Source of the DNA: Malurus cyaneus samueli
Lineage: Eukaryota > Chordata > Aves > Passeriformes > Maluridae
Length of the DNA: 64,000 nt
Reading direction: 5' to 3'
Assembly (NCBI GenBank): GCA_009741485.1
Contig: CM019219.1
Span: forward strand, 4,585,527-4,649,526
Program-made: the position numbers and the translations under genes
Part shown: positions 1-12,035 of the stretch, piece after piece
Layout: each line of letters opens with the position of its first letter
How positions within the stretch are numbered: the first letter of the stretch is position 1
Notes under the pieces: generated by a model
Seen by the model: only the letters and a program-made list of their open reading frames with translations
Database searches by the model: none
What the model was told of the DNA's origin: nothing

Positions 1-290
1 CAACACATAGTAGAAAATGACTCTGAAAGAATAGAAATCTCACATCTCCTTTGTCTAGCAAGCGATGATGTAAACCTGGATAAGAGAAGAGGAAACAAAG
101 TCGACAGACATGTCGCTCTCTCCGATGTCGTGAGTGAGCTCTCGATTTGTGATTAATGGTGCACCACTTCTCTCCTCCACGTCCTAGATGCCTAAAGGCC
201 CTGTGACTATTAAACACATTAGCAGTATCTGTATTATACTATCTTGTCGTACCTCGAACAAGACGGGCTCCTGTGCGTATCCAGGCAGAG
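1..290 (+). mobile_element. LTR-like, CpG-rich segment (partial)
   Basis: The first ~290 bases carry about a dozen CpGs, whereas the flanking intron is nearly CpG-free. They include an ATTAAA at 209-214 followed by T-rich and CpG-bearing sequence (CTTGTCGTACCTCGAACAAG at 243-262), which resembles the R/U5 end of an avian endogenous retroviral LTR. The left end is outside the window, so length, target-site duplication and family cannot be checked. No coding sequence is visible. It could instead be unrelated unique DNA. Orientation is inferred from the poly(A)-like signal only. Confidence 0.3.
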
Positions 291-1607
291 AGATTTCATT
301 CATTTAGAACAGTTGGTAAAACAAACAGGACTCCACAGGTACCTACCAACCAAAGCTCAGGAGGTTTTGCTGTCACTCCAATATTCTGTAGGACTTTAAC
401 CTTGGCATTAATTCCAGTTACCAGCTGGAAAGGCATCTGTTGGTTTGTTATATTTATTTATTATATTTTATTTATATATTTTGTTTATATATTTATTATA
501 TATTTTTTATATTTTTATTTATTTTATTTATTTATTATTTATTTTAGATTGTTCTTTGAGATACTTAGTGAGGATTAGTTTTAAGGTGAAAGAAGGGTTT
601 TTAAAAACAGCTTAAGCAAAAGTTAGCCAGATCCAGATTTCTAGTCAGCTGGCAGGGAGAAATGAAGGAATTATAAATAGAAGCTCTCCTGGCTCCAGTA
701 AGAGTTTTGTGCATCTCTCTGGTGTGTAGTGACCTGAAGAGCAGCTCGTGTCCTTCTGACTTCCCTCCTCTGCCTTCCCAGGGCATTTTGTGTGTGAGAG
801 GAGAGGAGAGGAGGCTGAGCACTTCATGTCTGTGTTAGAGTTTTTCAGATGAGCAATAGCCTTCCTGGAGTTTTTCCAAGTCATAAGTTTTCCTAAGGGT
901 AGCCAGCAAACAGGTTTTTTTTTTTTCTTTTGCCATCACCAGCCTTGAATGAAATGCACTGGTCCCTGGGATAGAGAAAATGGAAATTGTATTCCATCTC
1001 TGCTGTCTGTGAGGAGGCTGGCTGGCAGATTAGATGTGCAGTACACCTTGTAAAAGGAGAATTTAAGTGGGCTTGGAAACAAACAGTAAAATCCTCTTCT
1101 TGCCCAAAATCTTGTTCACTTGGAGTGAGGCTTTTCTGCTGGGTGCCTTTCCTCCTGTCTGACTGGGTTCATTTCTTGGACTGGTTCTCCTGCTTAACAA
1201 AGCATTATTTTTCTTTCTCTCTCTGCTTTTACCCAACCTTCAGCCTCCTGTGATGATTCTCCTCTTAAAAATAAATTTCACATGTGTGTGACTGACCAGG
1301 AGTCACTTTAGAGAAGCCAACAATGCCAGACCAAAATAGGGGCTGTGGTCATTGTGTTCCACAGGCAGGAGGTGCTGGAACTGCTGTAAAACAGTGTCAA
1401 AATCTCCTCACATGCTCGTGAGTTATGTGGCTGTGGGGAATTTTTGCCTCCTTACAGGCAAAGCAGAATTCAAGTGTGTCTGTGTGTGTTTATTTTCAGT
1501 TTTATGGTGTTTCCTCTAAAGAGAGCATCTGAAATCAAGGGGGGAAATGGGGGAGGCATACTGATATTTGTAATTTCTAAAGAAGATGCTGGTTTTTTTT
1601 CAACCAG
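291..1607 (+). other. RGS10: RGS10 first intron (3' part)
   Basis: This lies upstream of the first RGS10 coding exon in the window and ends in the acceptor tract GGTTTTTTTTCAACCAG. Apart from the AT tract I see no exon, promoter or named repeat. The initiating exon (the N-terminal ~16 residues) is not here and must lie left of position 1. Confidence 0.7.
449..545. repeat. AT-rich low-complexity tract
   Basis: Irregular TATTT/TTTAT repeats with almost no G or C. The open frame over it is a low-complexity artefact. Confidence 0.8.
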
Positions 1608-1726
1608 AGATAAATGACAGCGAGGGCCACCCAAGCAGCAGCCACCAGGCCTTGAAAGGAACCTCAAAATGGGCAACGTCACTGGAGAGCCTCCTCGAGG
1701 ACCCCGAGGGAGTGAAACGCTTTAGG
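1608..1726 (+). CDS. RGS10: RGS10 coding exon 2 (pre-RGS segment)
   Basis: It encodes INDSEGH, a Ser-rich stretch and the helix leading into the RGS domain, ending GVKRFR. The acceptor is TTTTTCAACCAG; a second AG two bases on leaves the start at 1608 or 1610. The donor AGG|gtggct is weak but is forced by the phase-0 join to the next exon. Without splicing the frame runs on to a stop at 1961-1963. Confidence 0.93.
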
Positions 1727-4700
1727 GTGGCTATATTGAATATGGATTTTACATTAAAAAAAACACAGGTTTTAAAGCAGGATGAGGCTCAGCATGAAGG
1801 GTGCAGCTGTGGTAGGGATGAGGAGAGGTGCACATCCCTCTGGGCTGAGCTTCTCAGGGGACACCTCCTGCCCCTCTGCCACTGCAGCCTGAGCTCAAAA
1901 GGCACATCCAGGACTTGTGGCTGCATCTTCCCAACGGGATCTCTCCTGTCTTGTGAGGATTAACAAGTTCCTGCTGGATGAGCTGCAGTCCTTGAGCTCT
2001 GCTCCCTCCTGCCAGGCGTGATTTGTCACCGCGGTCGCAGTCTCTGGGTTCTCACACTGTCCTTAAGCAGAGAGTTACCAGGAGCAATCTGATCACTCTG
2101 GGGCTCTTTCTCTGTGTTTTGCAGCTCTACTGAAAATATTCCCTTTCAGTTTACTACAAAGTGTGGGCTGGTGCAGCTCAAAATGGCTTGAAGTTTAATT
2201 AGGTGAGGGTGGTGAGTTGGTGTTTCGAGGCCTTCTTGCCATATTAGATATAGGAATAAAGAATAGGAGCTGCCTACCTGAAAGTGCTTTTGCCATGCCA
2301 TACTGATAACCTGATCCAGTGGGTTCCTGCCAGACTGGTTTGAAAAATAAGGGAAAAGAGAATTAACAGAACACTAATTATGAATTCTTAAAAATACCCA
2401 AGTAATCTTGGTGCTATTTAATTACTTCGTCTCTATTTTCTAACACTTGAAAGAGAAAACTGATGATCTCAGAGCTGTAAAAGTTTCAGTCATTATGTTT
2501 CATAAATAAATTTAATGTACATTTTTCCCCTTTTAAAGCATGCCTCACTTTTGGAGGAATGTTCTGTGTTTAAATGCTATAGAGAACACAGCTACATCTT
2601 GTGCTTCAGCTTGCTTAAGTGAATTTACTGCCATTGATGATCATGTTTAGAAACAATTTTATTTGTTGAAATTTTACTCATTACAAAAGTCAGAGATTCT
2701 GCATGAGAATCCCAAATGATCTGTGACTCTCGTGAAAAAATAGTTCATTATACTCGCCTGGTAATGAATTCCTATATTTTTGGATTTCCCTTTGAGCAGT
2801 GGCTGTAAAAATGCTCGAGTTATTGAAGGGAGACTGCAGAAACTATTCCTGTTATTTACTGGTGTGGTCTGAGATTAGATATAGCCCACCATCCTCTGGA
2901 ATGTGCTTTCAAAGTGAATATTATCTGAGTTAAATTATCAGTGGTGCAGATGTACAAATTCAGTGGTAAAGTTAAATTTTAGGCAGCTTGTAGTTCTAAC
3001 AGCTATAGCAGGAAGAGGGGAAAGCAGCTGAGAAATTGGATCCTAACGTCTGTGTGTTTGTTTTTCTCTTTCCTAGGAATTTTTAAAGAAAGAATTCAGT
3101 GAAGAAAACGTTTTGTTCTGGCTAGCATGTGAAGAATTTAAGAAAACACAGGGGAAAAAGCAGGTATGTTTTCTGAATAAATTTTACTTGTCGACAAAGT
3201 TTATGTAGCAGAGCTGGAGCTAAAACATCTCTGTTGCATAACGTGCTTTTTGGAAATGCAAATAAATGTATTTGAAGAAATTGCACTAAAATCACAGTGG
3301 TGGAATTGTTTGGAAACAAAGCCAGTTCTATTTCAGATCAAAACAAAGTGCTGAAATTGTCAAGTTTCCCATGTTTTGAAAACTGAACTTTTTGTAGCTG
3401 CTTGGGAGTAGCAGAAGTTTTATTCATGCAGTGATGTTGCATCATCTTGTTTGCAAATACAAACATATTTCATTCAGAAATTCTTTTAAGCATAGCAGCT
3501 ATTCCATGGAAATTTACACCACTGTGATATTTTAGTGGGACATAAAAATAACAGATGGCACAAACAAAAGTATTTTACAGCGCCAAAACGAAACATTTTG
3601 CCTTATCAAATTACAAGTTACAAAACAAAAGGGGTCTGTTTGAACTCTTTTGTTTAAATATTTATCCAAATTGATGTATACCTGCAAAGCATTTTCATTT
3701 TTGTGACAGCTCAGTCTTTCTAGTAGGAAATATTTTGTTGGAAAATTTTGCAACCATCCACCTCCACTAATTTTTTTTCCACTGCTTGGATCTTGGTTTA
3801 CATTTGGATCCATCAGGAACACAGGATCCACTTTCACCTTTAGATTTTGAAGCCCACAAAATCGGGCCTAAAGTATGTACCATCCATATTTTGCTTGTTT
3901 CTGAAAAAGTTTTGGTGTTTGTTTTGTTGTTTTCTTGAGAAATTTCAAATGTATCTGCCCTTTAAGAGGAGGATTCTGTGAGCATGAAATTAGGTAATTT
4001 CAAAACTCCAAGTGAGCATCACTATCCTTGAGAGTCAGACTCCTAAAATCCCCCTTTTTTTAAATTTTTTTAAATCCCACCTTTCTGCTTTTTACCTAAG
4101 CACAGCTCTTGTTGCCAAAGGGCACATTTTAGGACCATGAGGAGATGAGAAGGGTAAAACACCCCTTAACCCTCTTCCAAATGAGATTATGTGTGCTTGG
4201 AGGAACATCAGAAATGCCAAGGAATAGGAATCAGGTGGGTGATGCAGTGCAGGTGTAAGGGGCTGTGTCCTGACTGCAGAATTCCTGTCTTAAGATCAGT
4301 CAGAGATTGTCAGCTGAAACAGCTCCCCAGCAGATTTTCAACAAAAACTAAATATTCCCTGTTTTTCCAAAACATGTATTTTGGGGAGGGGAGCCTGCTT
4401 TTTGTAAATATCCTGTGTATTGCACTGAAAAAAAACATTCCCCTCCAAACAATCTGCCGGGTTTAGTGGTGACTATTTCTTTGGTATTGATAAATCCATA
4501 AAAATACAAAAATACCATTTTTTTTGCAAGTAGAGGGAAATGTTCATTTTGACTGTGAACTTTGTAACATTTAGCAGTTTTAGCTTTGTGTATTCAGCTG
4601 CTTCCCTCCCTCATTAAGGTCCACAAATGCAAAAAGTCTTGAGGAAAGAACAACCAGTCAGTCGACTTTTCTCTAAAGTCCCACGCTTTCAGTGGGATAA

Positions 4701-7700
4701 TAATCATATTTTCCCCTTGCTAAACAATTTCCATATTTTTAGCTGATTTAAGATTCCTAATTTAGGATGCTATACAGAAAATGGTAAAGTGATGTGCAGG
4801 GAAAGGAGCTTAGAGAATCCTTCAGTGAATTGCCAAATGAAGGGACAGAGACTTAACTGGGTTCTATTTAGGTTAATTATTCAGCCTGGTGCTGCCCAAA
4901 TTATTAAAACTGGCTGGATAAATGTGCTTTAGGATGACACAGCCTTACAGTAAATCTTTGTAGCTACTGCTTATGGGTGGCTTTGTTTAGATCATTTACA
5001 AAGCTGGGAAAAGCACTAAAAATAGAAATCTTTCCAGTGTTTATGATAGCATGAAGCGTGGGTTTTTCTTCTGAAAGTGGCTCTTGCAGAAATCCCTTTT
5101 GTGTGCAGAGTGTGCCAAATACAGTCTTTTAGTTGTTTTGTAATTTGCTTCTCCTCAAACCTAATTTCCCAGACAGAGAGGGGAATAGGCACTGTGCTCT
5201 TGGTCAGATGAAGCTGATATCAATTTAATCTGGGTTGGAGAGGGGCCAGAGGGGCCACAGAGATGCTGCAAGGGCTGAAGCAGCTCTGCTCTGGAGCCAG
5301 GCTGGAGAGCTGGGGGTGTTCAGCCTGGGGAAGGGAAGGGAAGGCTCCAGGGAGAGCTCAGAGCCTGAAGGGACTCACTCCAGGAGAGCTGGAGATGGGC
5401 TGGGGACAAGGGATGGAGGGACAGGACACAGGGAATGGCTTCAAACTGACCCAGGGTCAGATTAGATATAAGGAAGGCATTCTTTACTGTGGGATGGTGA
5501 AACTGCAACAGCTTTCCCAGAGAAGTGGTCGATGCCCCATCCCTGGACCCACTCAAAACCAGTCCCCTGTCCCTGCAGGCAGCTGGAACTAGGTGACCTT
5601 TAATGTAATTTCAAACCCACACCATGCCATGATTCTACGAATGGGATTTCCCCTCCCCCCCGCTATTTTTAAAGGATAAAATCGACTTTTCATTATTTGA
5701 CACCAGAGTGCTGGCTTGGGGCTCAGCTTGGTCAGTTCAAACTCGCCCAAAGGCACCATGTGAGCAGTGGGGGAAGCACCCATTGTGCCAGGGGTGTTGA
5801 TGGCTGTCCTTGCTGTGCCAGCCTGGGGCAGTGTTTGGTTTGTCCAGGCTGCTGTTCCATCAGCGTGGATGATTTGGGGGAGGTTTTTTGGCCTCTGCAG
5901 AGCGAGGCAGCAAAAAAACAGCATTGCTGGGCAGGCAGGTTTGGGTGGGCTGGGTTCAGCCCAGCTCCTTGCAGCAGGAAAGTTCAAATTTCTCAGCTCA
6001 AGACACTTCTCTGTTTAAAAACAACAACAAAACCCACACATACTCCTTTTAAAACTGAAGTTAAAATTGAATTTTAACGTTGAGTGAAGATTGAGAAAGC
6101 AATTAGGTCAAGTCCACTCGTAGAGTGAGCTCTGGTGCCACCCATGTGGCCCTCGTGTTAGGGCTTAATTATTGAAATGGGAGTGGTGGGGATGAGTGAA
6201 TAAAATTTAACTTTAAATATTTTGCTGGAGTTAGTCATATGTTGTTGCATTTGTGACTGTTAATGAAGTAAACAACGTGTCAGTCATGCTGCTTCCCAGC
6301 GTTTAAATGTTTCTCCTCTTGCAGCTGAGCCTTAAAAATAAATTACAGATTGTAATAAGCACTTCCAGCAACAGGGAGTATTTTCATCTATTCCTAAAAC
6401 CCACCAAAATATCCACGTTGGAGTTTTGTAGGGAATGATTCCAGAACACAGTCCCGTGCGTTCAGGGATTTGTTCCGTCGCTTCCCGTGTTGGAAGGGCT
6501 GGGTAATTCTGCACAGCTTCTGGCAGCCTGAGGAGCATCTGGGGCTCACAGTCACCTCATTTGGGAGCCACACGGGCTGGAGAGCTGAGTATGAGCTCAG
6601 CAGAGGAAGTGGGAAGGAATATTGCACCCACTGAGGCGGGGAGGGGCAGTGCTGTAGACAGAGATTCCAAACAGGAACGGGGCTCAGGCGCTGGGACAGC
6701 ACACAGACATTGCTGAGGAGAGCCAGAAATCCTTTTATGACCACCTGGGAATGAGATCCCGGTTCGGGAGCTGTTTCAGAGCTGAGTCCCCAGTTTGAGG
6801 CTGATGCAGAGCAGAGAATGGCAGTGCCTGCACAGGGACAATCTCAGCCTCCTCCACCTGAACCTGGCTCTGCTGAGTGACACTTGGGGGTGTATGAGCG
6901 CACTGGCAGCCTCAGCTGTGCTTTCTTTTTAAAGCAAATTACAAGCTGCAGTTAATCAGCTGCTGAAGCACGGCAGAACAGTTCTATTTGCAGCAGAACC
7001 TGTAAGGTTCAGCCGTGCATTTCCAAATTTCTCCTCTGCCATAAAACCAGCTCCCCTGTGCCTCTCCAATGGCCTCCTGCCCCTGCCACTGCTCTTTCAC
7101 TTCCTTTCTTTGTTATTCTTCCCCACAGAATCCAAAGAGGCTCCCTGTTTCACCAGCCTCCCACACAGTCCCCTTGTTCCCCTCCATGCTCTTGAAACTT
7201 CCTCACAGCTACTTCCAGTTTTGTTTCCTCTCCAGCCTTCCTCTGCCCTCTCTCTGCAGTGCCCAGGTTTCTCCTGTGTCCTTGGCCAAGCTGCTCCACA
7301 TCTGCCCTGTTCATCCAGCAGCAAAGGCCATCCTGGCTGTTCAAGCACAGCAGATAACTTATGAGCATTTATTGCAGCTTTTCCCTCGGTGTGTGTGCTG
7401 CTTTTCCTCTCCCTTTCTTTTCTCTTGCAGTTTTCTCACTGACTCAGCAGGAAGGTAATTTTTTTTTTTTTTCAGTCTTTGCCCCTTTTTGAAGTGTGGT
7501 GGGAATTGGAGAGCAGGTTCCAAAGCCATTTAGGTGGGAGTGGCAGCACAATTGCTCATGCAATGGTAGCAGAAGGCCCCTTTGCTGTGCCTGCATTAGG
7601 ACATTAACTCTGCCACTTGTAGCAGCCACATCTCTGATCCACTGCATTAATTGCTCATTTCGAGCAGGAGTGGCTGACCCAGCCCTCCCTGAGCTGTGAG

Positions 7701-10700
7701 ACTGGAATAGTTAGAAATTGTTAAAAAACAATTCATTGTGACCTAATGCACCTGACACGTAATGCTCTACCCACCAGCTGAATAATGAGCTTTAAAAAGG
7801 AATCCTGGAGAATGGGTGTCCCCTTCAGCAGTGAGAGAGGCAGCTCTTCAGGCCTCCTGAATGTCTAACACATGCAGCTTTTCTGCTAATGATCCCAAAA
7901 TGTAAATGCATCTCAGCTGTAAAGCATGGAAGTAATTCTGAGACTCCTTCATGGGCAAGGGTTTAAACACTTCCTTCTTCAAGCCCCTTCCCATCAAAGG
8001 CCCAGCCCTGGAGCTGGTCTGGAGCTGTGGCTGCTCTTTGGAAGTTCACAGGATTTGGGATGGCCTGGGGCTGCTGCTCAGCGTGCAGAGCTCAGATTGC
8101 AGCAGCAGGGCTTGTTTCTTGCCTGGCTTGGGTCTCTTCTCCCTCTCTGCTTTTCTCATCCAGCTTTCTGGTTGAGGAGAGCTTGCACTGCACTTCAGGG
8201 GATGGGGGCCACCCATTGCTTTGGAGCTTAAAGATGCTGGTGGGCTCAAGATGTCATCACTGTCACTGCTCTGCCAAGGGGAGAGCGCTGAAATCGGGAC
8301 AAATGCCAAAAAAACATCTTTGTGCAGGTCCCACCCTTATTTATCAGCTCTCAGGGGCTCTTGAGGTTCTTATCTTTATCAATTAGCCAAGCTGCTGGTG
8401 GTTTCTTTAATCATGCAGTGCTGCAGGTGAGCTGCTCTGAGGCAATGGTTAAAACAAAGAATGTGGTGTGACAGTGTTATCTGACAGGAACGTGGGTTAT
8501 ACACTAACTTTGCTCAGCTTTCCCTTGCAGTACGTTCCCAGGTTTTTTTTCCTCCATGGTTTCTTGCCCATACTGATGATCTGTTAAGAAAAAGTCTTCT
8601 AAATAGTGAAGACAAGGTCTATTTGATGATTCTGAGCAGTTTTTCTCTGGCTTCTGTGATACAAACATCACAATCTGCTCAATACTGGTGTCTTTCACTA
8701 ATACCAGTGTAGATTTTGGCCTGCAGAGGTATTTCTCTTTCATTATAAATTAATATGCACATATTTTAAATGAATATACACAAACAGGCTGATCTATATG
8801 TATTTGTCACTTTTTTTTTTGTAATTTTGTAATGCTTTCGTTTTGGGACATGAGCCTCAAGGAGTGACTTAGAGCAGTCTCCAACAAAACATTACCCGAT
8901 GCAGAGAATAATTCTTTAAATAAATATGTCCTTTTGCAGATGCAAGAGAAAGCTAAAGAAATCTACATGACCTTCCTGTCCAGTAAAGCTTCTTCCCAAG
9001 TCAACGTGGAAGGGCAGTCCCGTCTGAGTGAGACCATCCTGGAGACACCTCACCCTCTCATGTTTCAGAAGCTCCAGGACCAGGTAAAGTTATTTATTTC
9101 AATAACACAATTTCTTTCATTTTTGTCTGGTTTTAATGAACTCTACTCTCTTGCCATGGCATGGATTGAACATGTGGGCACGGAGCTGAGCTGCTTCCAT
9201 GTCAGGGATATTAATGCAGCTGCTCTGGGATATTCCAGGCTCTTGGGCCTCTCTAATTAGGACCAATTAACTAAGAGATTCAATGAAATCATTCTAATTC
9301 CACTTCAGGACTTCCCAGGAAAACTGTATGGAGTTTTCTGCTGGGTTCCTGCGTGGGCAGCTGGAGAATCACCCTGACGAGCTCAGTGCCTTCGTTTTCC
9401 TGTGTATTCACTCGTTCTGAGTCATTGCTGATGTTTGTTTCTGTAGTTGCCACTGGTTTCCTTGAGAGCTCAAGATTCTTCATTTTGCTTTGCTTTGGTA
9501 TTTGTATTGATATGAATGTAACACAATTTTCTGAAAAATCCTCCTCTTCCGTAATGTGCAAGACTTAGAGGAGTTGGTCTCTGCTTTGCCTTTTCCCTAA
9601 AGAACTTGGGAGGTCTGGTAGAAATTAGAAATCTTGCAGGCATGTCTTTGGGTGGTAGATTTTCTTGATATTTAGCTGATTTCAAAGCATAAGTTATGAA
9701 GTGAGTCATTCTTATCTGCAGCTTTCCAGCACTTGCAGTTCTATTTTTAATTCCTGTGCCATCCTGAGGACTACCTGTATTTTCCACTTGGCTCTTTCCT
9801 TTTGTGGAGAGATGTCACAGTGATTTAAATAGAGTTTTCAGCCCATTTCAATCAGGAATTGGATACATTAGCTGGGCAGTTGGAGGGGTCTGAGGAGCAA
9901 AGGATCTGCTGTTTTTCAGTCAGACTCCGAGATATTAGCAGTGGAAATATTTGAAACTCGATTTCCCTGTGAAGAGAAAGAGTTTTTCGTGGAAAAACTT
10001 CTGACTTGGGGGAAGGGAAAGAAATATTCTGACAGATCAAAGCACTGCAGTTCAGGGTGGGTGACTGCAAGAGTGAAGCTGGAGAGAATGTTGGAGTTAA
10101 AATATTTGCAGTTTTACAAATGGCACGCACATGGAGAGCCAAGGATTAATAACACCTGAGCTGGAAACGTGCTGGACTGTGGCAAAGGAATCCCACTGGT
10201 GTGAGAAGAAATTCTGTGAGCTTTTAGAAACAAATTCAGAGTGTTTATGGGTCATTGCAGGAGTGCAGTGCTTGAAGCTACTGTTTATTGCTGTTAGATA
10301 ATGGTTCAGAAGAGTTACAATCCTCTCCAGTTTTCAATCCTTATAAAGTTACGAAGAGTGGGGTAATTTGTTCTCTGAAGAGCAGGGTTAACCACTGCTG
10401 GCACCGTGTGTCTGAAGGAGAAAAAAGCAGAGTTGGAAAGCCAGACTGTGCTGGTAACAAGAACTTTAATTCTGCAGAGAGCTGCTGGTTGAACTGGGGA
10501 TACTGGTGGGGCCTGGGGCTCATGGGGTGGCCTCAACTGCACCCAAGATATTTCTTTGTGCTGAATGCAGCCGTGTTAGAGGGTTCACAGAATTCCACGT
10601 GTTTCAAAACACTTGTGGGGTCAATATTCCTGCCCCACAAAGAAAATGAGAGTAGGGAGGGAGGGAGAACAAAGAGCTCTGCTTTGGTACGTGATTTTCA

Positions 10701-12035
10701 GCTCTGCTCTGCATTTGGCTGCCCAGACTGCAGAAGATTTTGATCTTCAGTGCTCTTTCTCTCTGGGAGATGCTTTAAGTGATACCAGGGACAAGAGGGG
10801 TCTAAGTTCTCAGTGCTGACAAGATGTTTTAACAGGAAATGTCTTCCTTGCAATTGTTTTCCCTTGAGCTGGTTGGATAAATTTAATTATGTTGCATTTA
10901 GCCAGTGCCATGAGGTATAATTTGAGTTTGCGTGGATCAGGGTCTACACAGAGTGAGTGCTGGGATTTTTTTTTTTTTTAATATTCCAAACAAGAGAAAT
11001 TCTTGGAAAAAAAAAAGAGTAGTTCCACTGTTTTTAACATTACTTAAGTATTTAAATATGTAAACAAATAGTGGTTAGTAAAATCCACCATGTAATTTAC
11101 TTGTAAGGGAGCTACTTCAGCAAATGCACGGACAAGAACAGTCAAGTTCAGGGTGTTTGCCTGTGTCTGTCCAGGTTCCTTGAGGGTCAAATGAAATGAA
11201 AAAGCAGTTTGAGACTTTTTTTTCCTGCTAACAAAGATTTACCTGGTTGTTCTATCATTTACAAGTGAGGCCTGTGAGGGTAAAGATGAGTTGTCCATCA
11301 TGAATTGGCCACATCTGCAGGTCAGAATCCAGAGATTTGTCTTGGAAATTCGGTTACTTTGAGCATCATAAAATAGAATCAGCCCTGAAAGATGACTCAG
11401 AGAGGCTCCACCAGTGAAATAACAGATTGAGGGTGATGCTGGCTTTGGTTTTGCCTCAATTATAGTTTTGAAGTTTACTTTTTTTCCCTTCCCCTCTGTT
11501 TCAAGACCAAGCAAAATACAGTCCTGACCTTGACACCTGAACAGATTCCAGGTTTCTCTCCCAACCATTTGTATTCAGATAGCTCCAAAAGAGTTGTAGC
11601 TTTTTGGTTTTTTTTTCTCCTGCAGTGTTAGGTGTGCAAAACTGGTTGTTGTCAAAACTATGATCTGATTCTTAAATTAATGTGGACATTCTTACCATGA
11701 AACCTACAATATTTGCCACACACAACCCCTTGGAGAGCTGGAAATGTATTCTTTTTACTGTCTTGCTCTGTAGTAATGCTCTAGTACAAACAGAGCAAAA
11801 GCAGATTTGAGTTAATGCGCTCTTCTCGTGTAAAATCTCATTTTCCTTTGTAATTTGTTTTGTGTTCTTTTCCCTCACCTCTTCCCAGATATTCAATCTC
11901 ATGAAATACGACAGCTACAGCCGCTTCCTGAAGTCAGACATATTCCTAAACCACAAGAAGAGTGAGGAGCAAGAGGAGAACTCAGCAGAGGCTCAGACTG
12001 CAGCCAAAAGAGCATCAAGAATTTACAACACATGA
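1608..12035 (+). CDS. RGS10: Regulator of G-protein signaling 10 (3' four coding exons, join)
   Basis: RGS10 is a small R12-family RGS protein. It binds active G alpha (Gi/o/z class) and accelerates GTP hydrolysis, ending GPCR signalling in cytosol and nucleus. The coding segments 1608-1726, 3077-3163, 8940-9083 and 11889-12035 join in phase 0 to give about 164 residues. The order is a Ser-rich lead (PSSSHQAL), the pre-RGS segment ([16 protein letters not shown]), then the nine-helix RGS domain with [38 protein letters not shown] and [17 protein letters not shown], and a tail ending KRASRIYNT. Two known regulatory sites are visible: the cysteine of WLACE (palmitoylation) and the serine of KRAS near the C-terminus (PKA site that drives nuclear entry). 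Near-identity to mammalian RGS10 is recalled, not computed. The start codon lies left of the window. GRK5 faces it at 37 kb. Confidence 0.97.
1727..3076 (+). other. RGS10: RGS10 intron 2
   Basis: AT-rich intron from the weak donor gtggct to the acceptor TTTCTCTTTCCTAG. I see no embedded gene or named repeat. Confidence 0.85.
3077..3163 (+). CDS. RGS10: RGS10 coding exon 3 (RGS domain start)
   Basis: 87 bp, 29 codons, phase 0 at both ends. It encodes [19 protein letters not shown] and the following basic helix ending GKKQ. It carries the Asn and Trp of the ENVLFW core that contacts G alpha switch regions, and the palmitoylatable cysteine. Acceptor tttcctag and donor CAG|gtatgt are both good. 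Confidence 0.97.
3164..8939 (+). other. RGS10: RGS10 intron 3 with a CR1 insertion
   Basis: The largest RGS10 intron seen here. It contains a CR1 copy (5235-5640) and otherwise unique AT-rich sequence. The open frames around 7069-8386 on both strands show no domain and no paired splice sites, and I treat them as chance. Confidence 0.85.
5235..5640 (+). mobile_element. CR1 LINE, 5'-truncated, sense
   Basis: The order of landmarks is that of the avian CR1 3' end: GCTGGAGAGCTGGGGGTGTT, the grouped GGGACAAGGG segment, 'attagatataaggaaggcattcttta' type sequence near 5461-5490, then the 'ctggaactaggtgacctttaa' segment and a terminal ATGATTCTACGA near 5628-5640. The coding part of the LINE is lost; only the last ~400 bp remain. 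Many substitutions suggest a fairly old insertion. It lies in the same direction as RGS10, inside intron 3. Confidence 0.9.
8940..9083 (+). CDS. RGS10: RGS10 coding exon 4 (RGS domain middle)
   Basis: 144 bp, 48 codons, phase 0. It begins [15 protein letters not shown] and ends [12 protein letters not shown], covering RGS helices alpha4-alpha7. The acceptor is CTTTTGCAG and the donor CAG|gtaaag. The ATG at its start is internal, not an initiator. Confidence 0.97.
9084..11888 (+). other. RGS10: RGS10 intron 4
   Basis: Unique AT-rich intron ending in the acceptor CCTCTTCCCAG. It has short poly-T and poly-A runs (10970-11012). I see no exon or element that I can name. Confidence 0.85.
11889..12035 (+). 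CDS. RGS10: RGS10 last coding exon
   Basis: 48 codons plus a TGA at 12033-12035. It encodes the final RGS helices ([19 protein letters not shown]), an acidic linker ([12 protein letters not shown]) and the conserved basic end [11 protein letters not shown]. The acidic linker is shorter in its Glu run than I recall for mammals. The serine of KRAS matches the known PKA site. Confidence 0.97.
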   Translation: MFNLMKYDSYSRFLKSDIFLNHKKSEEQEENSAEAQTAAKRASRIYNT

